NCBI GenBank assembly: GCA_963920635.1
Contig: OY987298.1
Location: 111,094,035-111,158,034 of the forward strand
Direction of reading: 5' to 3'
Length of the DNA: 64,000 nucleotides
Source of the DNA: Pseudeuparius sepicola
Taxonomy: Eukaryota > Arthropoda > Insecta > Coleoptera > Anthribidae
Part shown: positions 55,235-64,000 of the stretch, in pieces
How positions within the stretch are numbered: the stretch's first letter is position 1
Layout of the letters: each line of letters starts with the position of its first letter
Program-made: the position numbers and the translations under genes
The notes under the pieces: generated by a model
The model's input: only the letters and a program-made list of their open reading frames with translations
The model's database searches: none
Told to the model about the DNA's origin: nothing

Positions 55235-55970
55235 GAACCAAATTAAATCAAAGTTTTGGTTCGCGGTTAAGATAAAGAAGTGTAATAAACCAATGTAAAA
55301 AACCACTACGTGATTCTTCTATAATAACACAATCATACTTATACTTTAATTAACTAATACCACCTTGAAAATCAAATAAACCCACCTAGTTTCACGTTAC
55401 GTGAATCACAAAACACCAAGAAACAGTGTGAACCTTCAAATCCACTTATAAATTATTATAATAACAATGCAGCGATTTAACCTATTTTCGTTGACTGACG
55501 TCAATGCTATTTTCTACCTATACAGAAGAGGAGCGGAGTGGTGCGAGGGAATGTAGGGGAAGCTGTTGATTTGAGAAGCCGTAGAATTGGCGCAACGTTG
55601 CCGCACTTACCCGAAATTCTTGATTTCTTGCTCATTTCTCATACCTAGTGGAAACATTTATGAGGCCGCGCCTGTACATATTTCTTTTATTTTTCTGTAT
55701 ATTGAAACGAAGATCCCCTAGAAAAATTCCTCAAAAAAATTCGCCTGTGGCGCAGCTTAGTAATTAAATTACCTGATTTTTTTAAATTACTCTTTATTAC
55801 ATATTATTTTAGGCTCACCTCGAAGCAAATTTCTATATTATACGCCACTGAGGTCCACAATGAACCAGTGGCATTGATGCGTGTAACATGCATCATAAAT
55901 TTATAAATCTGCACCTTTCCACTAAAAAGACCAATGACCATATTCAAAGTTTTAAGAAATTAGTAGATTA
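55235..55970. other. Unassigned intron DNA
   Basis: No recognisable coding sequence, element ends or tandem repeats were found between the two TTAA-flanked elements. Confidence 0.4.
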
Positions 55971-55974
55971 TTAA

Positions 55975-56487
55975 CACGTTGACTGCCGCACTACGAGTAA
56001 ACACGTAGTTGGTTTTTTGTCCAGGACGCAAGCTCGTAATATAAGCACAGGATCAGACTGGTATCCACAGACACTTCGAGCATTAATAATATGGCTTCAT
56101 AGAACAAAAATAAATGTACTTCGATATTTTTTGGCTATATAAAAATTTAATACAAAAAATTACAATATAAGTACGTATACAAAAACGTTTTGAAAATATT
56201 TATGTGTGATATTGTTTTTTATCTATGCATAATGCAGGCTTTTCTTCACACACAGGACAATAGTAGCGTGTTTACCTGTGTTTTTTCTGGTGGGTGCACA
56301 TACGGCAAAGTTATGTTGAAGCCAACAAGAGATAATTCGGAAGGGTAAAAAAAGACAAAAACGAGATGGAAAATAAAAAAATATATACGAAATGTTTTCT
56401 TTGAGTAGAAATCTACAAGAAAAAGTTATTTAAACGTTATGGCGTCTGGGACAAAAATTTACTTGGTTATGTGTGGCAGTCAATGTG
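55975..56487 (-). mobile_element. piggyBac-type MITE with residual Cys-rich C-terminus
   Basis: It is flanked by TTAA (55971-55974, 56488-56491), with inverted ends CACGTTGACTGCC and CACATTGACTGCC, a classic piggyBac pattern. On the minus strand around 56330-56215, RMCTHQKKHR (stop) TRYYCPVCEEKPALC resembles the Cys-rich zinc-binding tail of piggyBac transposases. The element therefore derives from an autonomous piggyBac by loss of the catalytic part. Confidence 0.82.
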
Positions 56488-56499
56488 TTAATTTTATTA

Positions 56500-57390
56500 A
56501 TTTTATAACATAACATTATAAATCAATAGGTGATATCACTAACTGGTTACGATGCATGTATGACATTGTTACACTGAGGAATAGGGTACTTGACAATATT
56601 TTTAATTGCTCTAAAATTGTACTATGTTTACAGTAATGTACAGTACACGTAATAAATGAATCAACGGCTTTTAACCCTTATTTATTGATGATAATTAAAG
56701 ACGAAGTTGCATAATTATGCTCAGGCTGAAATCTACAGTTTCGTCGTTCTATTGTGCAGAACGCCAAAAGTTGCAACTCTGTGCCTCTCAGGAGAAACGG
56801 AACTGTAACGTTGCCGGTGCCCGTTTACAATAATTCGTGGAACAAGGACAAATTGCAGTTTTCTATTCAAGTATCTCCAGCTTGCCTATGAATATCTGTT
56901 ACTTAATGTATTGCACTCTCTGAGCTTTAACTAACGCAATTGCACACACAAATTTTGTCAGACTTTTTTATTACGAATATGTTCCGTATATTGACTCCTC
57001 TATAGCAAAGTGGTGTCTGTTTATGCTGCACCACTGGAAACTATATCCTTCATCTCTGCCACGTAACACTTTAGTTAAAATATCTGTATACAGAACATAC
57101 TATAAATATTCAGGTATCAATAATGGGAGAAATATTCCCGTATGTGGCAACGTTACCCACCCACCTAGGCATCTAACCATATTCATATATCCACATGTCA
57201 TCTAACACGTATGGTTTTCTGATCAGCAGATGACATCCTGTGATGCCAACTGTCATTCCGTATCTCGCTAAATCAAAACATTAGGAGATAATATCTGTGC
57301 AATTTATTATAGTTTGTTATTGATATTTACTATTATATTATTGTTTGCAGACCTAGTTATCGTGTTGTTAGATGTGTAAGGTAAGGTATC
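56500..57390. other. Unassigned intron DNA
   Basis: This is AT-rich. The short plus open frame at 57023-57205 shows no family features. Confidence 0.4.
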
Positions 57391-57511
57391 ATGGACCCTG
57401 AAAGGACAATCCGTAATTTGCCGAAATTGGATGCTTTTTTAGTAGCACAATTTTTTCTAATAATCCGATGTTAGCGTCTGCCGAAATTCATGGCATAAAA
57501 CTGCAAAGGTT
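57391..57511 (+). pseudogene. N-terminal fragment of a transposon-type protein (tentative)
   Basis: The ATG at about 57391 opens MDPERTIRNLPKLDAFLVAQ followed by FF. One frame over, SNNPMLASAEIHGIKLQR continues. The pattern L-P-K-x-D-x-F-x-V, F-F, N-P/S-x-x-F, A-E-x-x-G-x-K resembles the N-termini of large insect mobile-element proteins that later carry a YqaJ-type exonuclease domain. I recall this family only loosely. One frameshift already breaks it, and no further exons were found. Confidence 0.35.
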
Positions 57512-57519
57512 TGTACCTA

Positions 57520-59236
57520 GGTTGTAGTAATAGCACAGTACTATGATGAATTATTTATAAAGAGAGAACCTCGGCCTAGGGACCATCTTGAAGGTGCGTT
57601 TATAAAGGCGCCATAGTGCTTGGAAGTACTGAGCCCGAATTCCGGACTTTAGGCTCAACCTAGCCAAAAAAATTTGCAGGAAAACGATTGAATAGGTATT
57701 TATGAAAAAAACACTTCTTGACTAAATGTGGTTTCACGGGGCATCATAAGTCTGGGAGTTTGATGTTAGAATTTTGAAATTTCAAGTTTCCTTGCAACTT
57801 TCACTGCCGAATAAGGTTATGTTTCAGATCACTTCAGTGGTATCTCTATGTTGCCAAATTGCCTTTTTAAAACACTTGTGACGTCATAAGTGCTTTCCCA
57901 CCAAATTTCGAAGAAAGTCTAAAAACTTGATAATTACGTAAATATATATTTTTTAAATAATCGTAGGGTCTTAGGCAAGTGTCCAGGAATTGTTTTATCA
58001 GTTTGTAAAATTTCGTCAAGTACCCTATTACAGAAAATTCCTAGAGGATTTTGGGGAGAATGTCTTCTGACAAAATCTGGATTCGTACGGCCAAATTTTT
58101 TATTTTACAACATACCACATTTTCCCTTATGAGGGCAGTATATATAATATATTATTAAATTATCTAATTTTTTCAAAGACAACTTATTGCCGAAAAAAAG
58201 AATGTAAATCCTAATAGGGCTGGACATTTAATATCGGAAATATCTGAAACTAACATATATTCCCTAACCTATAATAAGTCCTGATGATTGGTGAATGTCC
58301 AGGATAAATAATACAGTGTATCCGCGTTTGCATTTGAACACTCTAGAAATCTATGAAGAGCCTAAGGGAACATATCTCGATTGGGCTAGTTATGATTTTT
58401 GTAAATAAGCAATTTTCAGAATACCGTATAAGAAATGGATGGTGCCAATGAATTGGCTATAGCTCAAAACCTTTTGTACAAAATATCAATACTCTTAAAT
58501 TATTACTTACACAAAGTGGGACAAAAATTTTAAAAAATTAAAAATAAATTGATTTTTGAAGTACTCTGGTGATCTTTTTTCATGAATCGATTAAGCTTTG
58601 CCTATGGTATTATTTTGCATAGTATAGCCAGCCTAACTCATACAGGGTGTTCGGTAAAAAAGTATAACTTGACAAAAATCCTGTATTAAAAAACACAATT
58701 AAAAAAATCATTAAAGAAAAAATCTGGATTCCACTGCATTATGTCGGTCCCCCTTGGAAAAACATACTTTGTTTTAACATTTCCTTACAATTGGAGGCAT
58801 CATCCTCCATCTTTAATAATGCTTTATTCATCACGTTTAAATAATTAAAACAATTAAAACGGTACCTAAGCATCTACATATTTTTTGACAGTTACCTAAT
58901 TAAGGGGCGTAATGTAAAATTCCAAATATTTTCTGCTTAAAATAATGCCTAATAAAAATATAAATATTTATTTTCCAGCCATTATTGACAAAATTAATAA
59001 TGTAAGTGGCATCAACTTAGACTAGCAAGACAGATTTAATTTCCTAACAACTCAATATAGTAAGGTAGTTGGTAGATTAATCAGGTACCTACACTATTAA
59101 AAATTTAATTATCTCATTACAGAAACAGAAAACAGGATACGAAATAATCTTAAAATGTGTCCTGTCAAATTGGTTGAATGGTAGAGACGAAATTGAGAAC
59201 AGTAATTAATTAACAGTAATGAATCAAGTGCTGGAC
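57520..59236. other. Talin intron, unassigned, with one mariner-end scrap
   Basis: No coding pattern is recognised. An ACAGGGTGTTCGGTAAAAAA motif at about 58642 resembles a mariner-type element end, without a partner that I could find. Confidence 0.4.
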
Positions 59237-59240
59237 TTAC

Positions 59241-59442
59241 CTCTCTTCTTCTACATTCTTTGCTCTTTGTGCTGCCCTGACAAGGTTATCTGTCGATCTG
59301 ATTACTGCATTTCCAGCAGCGTGCAGCCTCCTAGTTGCCTCCGTGTCTGCCTCTGCTTTCACTTTGCATGCAACTAACAACTGCGCTGTTGAACTCGCAA
59401 CTTGCTTCGCAGCGGCTATCAGTTTGTCCTCACTGCCCATAC
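59241..59442 (-). CDS. rhea: Talin, exon of the I/LWEQ actin-binding module
   Basis: The exon begins after TGTTTCAG with two bases of a split codon, then reads GSEDKLIAAAKQVASSTAQL followed by LVACKVKAEAD and RRLHAAGNAVIRSTDNLVRA. V-A-x-S-T-A-Q-L-(x)-V-A-x-(x)-V-K-A is the hallmark of the I/LWEQ (THATCH, R13) domain shared by talin, HIP1R and Sla2; the downstream exons decide for talin. Talin links integrin tails to actin at focal adhesions and muscle attachment sites. The exon ends EEE plus AG at a GTAAGT donor (59240-59239) and joins the exon at 47989 in phase. The exons for the head and most rod domains lie beyond the window. Confidence 0.93.
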
Positions 59443-59956
59443 CTGAAACAAATAATCAGATGTATAAAGTAGGTCACAGGAGTGTTGGCATACACGTTAT
59501 CAATTTTTGTATCAATCAGAGACACAAGGTCTATTCTTACATATGCAAAACTGAGTTACTACGTTTGCCCTTTTGTCTTTGATTAGACGACATATGACCG
59601 GCTGACTTAAACTCTTCTGTACATGTGTCAGATAAAGACACCAATAGATTGTGTGGCGAGTTCATAACCACCAAACCACAAGGGAAGCGAGCGAAGAATG
59701 AAGGGTATTTGTCACAAACATGTCATTCTCACAGCATAAATTTTAAAAATTGTGTTTTAATAATATCAAAAATTGTGTTTTAATAATATCAAAATACCTG
59801 GCCAAAGACTTAATTTTGAAGCCAGAGACAGTTATTAAATTATTTCAAAGGTGAGATACGCAACGGAGGACCACTTTTACTAGTCCTGTTGCCCAAGAGG
59901 TAAATTAGACATTATGACAGTAGATAGTGCTTATGAAATAACATATTTTTCATCAT

Positions 59957-60172
59957 GTGTCTCAAGCCTTGGGCATTAGTTTACGGACAGTTGCGTGCAT
60001 TTCACACAAAGTGCCGAAAGCAAAGGATAAAGATGTTGCCGAAAAAAAAAAAACTACTTCGGCGGCAAAATATGGATCTCGACAGAACATCAGAACTGCG
60101 GATTTGCCAGAGGAAATGAAAATGGAAATCATAAATGTTATTTATAATATATATATATATATCAGAAAATAA
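59957..60172 (+). pseudogene. Helix-turn-helix fragment of a transposon-type protein (tentative)
   Basis: The frame VSQALGISLRTVACISHKV followed by PKAKDKDVAEKKKTTSAAKY resembles the N-terminal HTH (x-A-L-x-I-S-x-x-T-V) plus basic linker of DDE transposases found in insects. It ends in an (AT)n run at 60143-60163. No catalytic domain follows. Confidence 0.4.
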
Positions 60173-60643
60173 GTTCACATTTACTTAATTCTACACTCAT
60201 GGCCATTGAATGAAATATTTTTTTAGATATCAATTTCGTTATTTTTTAAGAAACATACAACATTTCTAAAATATCCGATCCGACAATTTTGTCCATGAGT
60301 GTATGTTCCTATAAATAGTCATTCTACAAGAAAAAGAATTCTGTTAATGCAAAAGTATTGAGTGTTGACTTTAAGCTGAAAAATTAAGAGGAATATTCTA
60401 AATTATCTGTAGTTGCAGATTTTGCAGAAAGACGAAGTTGCAGATTTTGAGTAAGACGAAGCTTGTGCAAAAATTATTGTCCAAAATAATAGCCTTTTTG
60501 TTACGAATTACGTACATTTCAATTATTATTAAAACTTTAAATGTCAAAGTTTGCACCTCTACTAAGCAAAAAACAACTTTCGCAAATAAAATAATATTAT
60601 TATGCCAATCAATGCATGGAAAGAAGCAGAGAAATATTATATA

Positions 60644-61563
60644 CAGTGCCCGTCAAAAAGTTGGAACCAGAAGGGATATTTTTTTATTTTTCTGCTAAGA
60701 TGAAACTACTCTAGGGCGTTCATCTCTGCTTCTAAAAAGATTTGAAATGAGATCATTAAATGTCGTGTCTTCATTTGACATACCTGTCAAAAATGATATT
60801 TAATTAAATAAATGGCCAAAATACGCTTTATTTGTGATTTTATCGAAAAAAGTTAGTTGAAAAAGTTGCTTGGAATTTTATTTTACCTCTATTTGCAAAT
60901 TTTCAGACAAAAATTCTGACAATGATAAATTTTTAATTTTTTGAAAAAATATAAAAACTAATAAAAATCATTTTTTTCGGTGTGCCATATTTGACTTTAG
61001 AATTTTGCCTATCATCTAAACGTGATATTTTTTAGTTATGGACCCTTTCTGGGTTGTAATCGGCTAGTTTCAAGAAAAACTCAACTAACAAGGCGCAATT
61101 TTGGACAATTTATTTTTTGTTACAATGTATTGCCAGATGTAATTGCTCCTTGTTAGTTGAGTTGAGCTAAACTAAAAAATATCAGGTTTGGATGATAGGC
61201 AAACAATTCTAAAGTCAAATATGGCGCACCGAAAAAAATTAAATTTATTAGTTTTCATATTTTTTCATAAAAATAAAAAATATCATTGTTAGAATTTTTG
61301 AATGAAAATTTGCACATAGGGGCAAAATAAAATTTCAAGCAACTTTTTCAAATAACTTTTTTCGATAAAATCACAAATAAAGCATATTTTGGCTATTTAT
61401 TGAATTAAATGTCATTTTTGACAAGTATGTCAAACGACGTCACGACGTTTAATGATCTCATTTCAAATCTTTTTGAAAGCAGAGATGATCGCCCCAGAGT
61501 AGTTTCATCTTAGCCCAAAAATAAAAAAAATCCCTTATGGTTCCAACTTTTTGGCGGGCACTG
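60644..61563. mobile_element. 920-bp Tc1/mariner-type foldback, TA target
   Basis: The ends CAGTGCCCGTCAAAAAGTTG and CAGTGCCCGCCAAAAAGTTG (other strand) are flanked by TA (60642-60643, 61564-61565). The inverted similarity runs nearly to the centre (arms ~420-450 bp), leaving almost no unique interior, and the arms have diverged moderately. No coding sequence is present. Confidence 0.83.
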
Positions 61564-61565
61564 TA

Positions 61566-62830
61566 TAAGAAATGGAAATATTCTAAAATACAAACAGTAT
61601 TTATTAGTTTGGCATCTGATTTCATATTTTAGATTTTTAAATTAAAAAATACCATTTTTTAATTGTTCCAAACGGATTTTGAAATTTGCTTAAAGGCTGG
61701 TTACATAGGTTGGCACATGACTGGGTGCAGTCAGGCAATTAAATACCTATGTTTTGTGGAATTGATTAAGGTAATTGTCAGTAGATTTAAATTTGTAATT
61801 CATTTATCATTTACAAAAAACACTTATCTCTGAAGACACTGAGGGAGGAACTGGCTATTAAAATAAGAGCGCAAGCAACACGTTTTTACGATGCTCGCCT
61901 AGGTAAAGAGGGTTATAGATAATAAAGTTCTTGTTGTGAGGAGCAAATGGAAGTGTTCGACGAGTAGAATATGATTAGCTGCATGACATTCTAAAACCCA
62001 ATATGGCCGAATGTCCTAAGATAGCAGATTGTCTTTTTCTTCACAACAACCTTGACATGAGTGTCAAATGAAAGGGTTTGAGAAGCAAAAAACGAGAATT
62101 ACGTGACGTCATCCTAAATTCGATCTGAGGGATGCCACATGCATTTGATTCACTTTTTCATTTTTACCTCTATCAATCCTCACAGCAGACCTGTCAGCAT
62201 ATTGTGATAAAATAGGTATATTATGAATAGTAATGTTCGTCTAACATAATAGCAACAGTAATATTTTATAAGCGCCCAAGTTTTTTAAATTAATTTGTAT
62301 TTGTTTTATTTTTCTGTTATTAATATACCTACATAGATGCATTTGTCGACGGTATTAAAAAGTCAATATAACTTCCTTGTGTTCCATAAATTATTAAAGG
62401 ATATGGTTAAAATTTTGATTTTAGTTTTAGTTGTATTTATGCTTATCTTTTGTCTTTATAACATCCTATTAGTTAGCTACATATACAGTCAGCAAAATAC
62501 CCCTGCTATCACTGGATAGTCAGACCATCAGTTTATAATTTTCAAGGCACAGTAAAATATACATATCAAAGTAATGCTTCGCTATATAGGTTTGTGGAAA
62601 AAAAACCATTTTACATTTACAAATTAATATTCTCCAGGGATGGTAGTCTGTGTTTATCCAGTTGCAGTTAGAACTATAAATATTTTCTTTTCTAGTCTAT
62701 GGCACTGGAGGCTGTAGCCTCAATTTGCTTGATTCAGTGACAAAATTGATGACATGAATGTCAACACTCCTGAATCGTACTTTACTTTGGAAGTATTTTT
62801 AGTACTAAGCAAAAAGAAGTTACTTTAAGG
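61566..62830. other. Unassigned DNA
   Basis: No exon or element is recognised. The short hydrophobic open frame at 62337-62519 is AT-driven. Confidence 0.4.
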
Positions 62831-64000
62831 TAGAGATGGGTCGCTGGGAATATTCCCAGGAATATTCCCGGGACGGGAGCATTAAAAAATTGGGAATATT
62901 CCCAACAAATGGGAGCATTGATTCGAAAACTCCCAAAACTCCCGGGAATATTCCCAAATTTTAAATTGGCCGCTATTAAGCTGTCAATTGTATCACTGAT
63001 TGAGAATTTAACTTCAAATTTTGGTTTGGAAAAATAAAACGTTCATTTTAAATGATTTAATTTTAAATGAAGAACTAGGGCCCCTGAGGTTGCTCTCTGC
63101 TTGTATTTAGTGCTTGAGTTTTATTCACTACTGGTACTAGGTAAGTTTTCAGTTGAAGTTGTTTTTGTTTTGTTTATTTAATTAAAATTAAATAATTCGT
63201 TGAAAAAAACAGGGCTATCAGCAAAAGTGTTTATTACAATAATATCTTTAATGAACCATAATTGTTATGTTCCAAGCTTTCGCCCTTTGATTAAGGGCTT
63301 CATCAGGGAATTATAAATTATATTAATAGTTCGATTATTCCAAGAATTATATAAATTTGGTGTTTCAATATGGCCGAAAAAGAAGTAATATGGCAGAAGG
63401 GATTTGATATTTATGCAATTTTTTTATCTTCACATTTCAGTAGAATCATATATCAAATCCCTTCCGCCATATTACTTCTTTTTCGGTCATATTGAAACAC
63501 GAAATTTATATAATTTTTGCAATAATTGAATTATAAATATAATTTCCTGACGAAGCCCTCAATCAAAGGGCGAAAGCTTGGAACATTAATAATTATTATG
63601 GTTCATTAAAAATTATTGTAACACTGTTGCTTGCTGATAACGATAACCATGTTATTGATTTCCATCATTAAAATTAAATACTTATATCCTAATATCATAT
63701 GCATATAATATGCTCAATACAGAAACCTAACCTTTAATATTCTATTCTTTATTTAATTTATGCAATTTATGCAAATTCAGTAGAAGTACTATACTTATCA
63801 TATATCGATTTAAAGGGAAACATGTAAGAAATACAGTTCAAATGATGAATCATTATTCTGAAAACTCCTGGGTTTTTTTGAAAAATCCCAGGAGTTTTTA
63901 CAAAGCTCCGGGAGTATTGACAGCTAAATAAAATGGCGGATGGGAGCTTTTAGGCTGGGAGGAATGGGAGTTTTTAAAAATCCCGGGAGTAAACCCATCA
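62831..64000. mobile_element. hAT-like non-autonomous element, right end just outside window
   Basis: The left end TAGAGATGGGTCGC is typical of one large hAT lineage. Subterminal CCCGGGA/GGGAATATTCCC palindromes follow. The last bases of the window (CCCGGGAGTAAACCCATCA) are the complement of a similar end and would need only a few more bases. The target duplication cannot be tested here. A palindromic element is nested inside. Confidence 0.65.
63219..63636. mobile_element. 418-bp palindromic element nested in the hAT-like element
   Basis: The inverted arms contain TTACAATAAT, ATGAACCATAAT, TTCCAAGCTTTCGCCCTTTG and GGGCTTC(A/G)TCAGG blocks, plus ATTACTTCTTTTTCGG near the centre. The outermost match is CAGCAA/TTGCTG, and the duplication is unclear. 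The arms are diverged but long (~190 bp). Confidence 0.7.

Overview
This is a eukaryotic, animal nuclear window. It is AT-rich, has spliced genes with GT-AG introns, and is crowded with insect-type transposable elements. The two host genes point to an arthropod, most likely an insect; the order cannot be told from sequence alone. No bacterial operons, rRNA genes or CRISPR arrays are present.

Host genes. (1) The 3' end of a talin (rhea-type) gene lies on the minus strand as three coding exons: 59442-59241, 47989-47780 and 39316-38404. Their splice phases join exactly, and they encode the end of the I/LWEQ actin-binding module, the C-terminal dimerisation helix and an extra ~300-residue Ser/Tyr/Pro-rich tail. 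The introns of about 11.3 and 8.5 kb are filled with repeats. (2) The last three exons of an AIMP3/EEF1E1-like gene (multi-tRNA-synthetase complex, GST-C fold) lie on the plus strand at 31771-32304, with very short introns. One of these introns is a 63-nt, stop-free, frame-preserving intron.

Layout. 1-0.8 kb: truncated repeat with a tRNA-Thr-like module. 0.8-2 kb: GC-rich patch. 2.0-3.25 kb: mariner-type foldback. 5.0-6.4 kb: THAP-bearing P-like element. 6.5-7.8 kb: TIR element with a nested MITE. 9.2-9.4 kb: Ty3/gypsy RNase H scrap. 10.0-10.9 kb: TIR element with an 8-bp target duplication. 12.2-25.0 kb: the dominant feature, a 12.75-kb foldback element made of inverted arrays of a 146-bp satellite between identical 256-bp ends, flanked by a perfect 9-bp target duplication. 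25-28.7 kb: mostly unannotated AT-rich DNA and small MITEs. 29.8-31.5 kb: mariner and Tc1 transposase pseudogenes. 31.8-32.3 kb: AIMP3. 32.9-35.6 kb: second P-like element with a nested mariner-type foldback. 36-37.4 kb: two TIR elements. 38.4-39.3 kb: talin tail exon. 41.1-45.05 kb: second satellite (~142 bp) with a 1,659-bp higher-order duplication. 45.1-45.9 kb: second tRNA-Thr-like element. 46.6 kb: THAP-domain ORF. 47.8 kb: talin exon. 49.4-52.5 kb: THAP scrap and a CR1/Jockey-group LINE, interrupted by a TIR element. 52.5-53.7 kb: 155-bp-arm hairpin, Pif1-like helicase scrap, 122-bp tandem repeats. 54.9-56.5 kb: two TTAA-flanked elements. 59.2 kb: talin exon. 60.6-61.6 kb: Tc1/mariner foldback. 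62.8-64 kb: hAT-like element running off the end, with a nested palindrome.

The best candidate for something undescribed is the 12.2-25.0 kb satellite-armed foldback transposon. Its 9-bp target duplication, long inverted repeats and tandemly repeated arms resemble Drosophila FB/MULE-type foldback elements, but the 146-bp unit, the higher-order structure and the size are unlike anything I recognise. Paralogous empty sites inside this one window also let several nested insertions be dated relative to each other.
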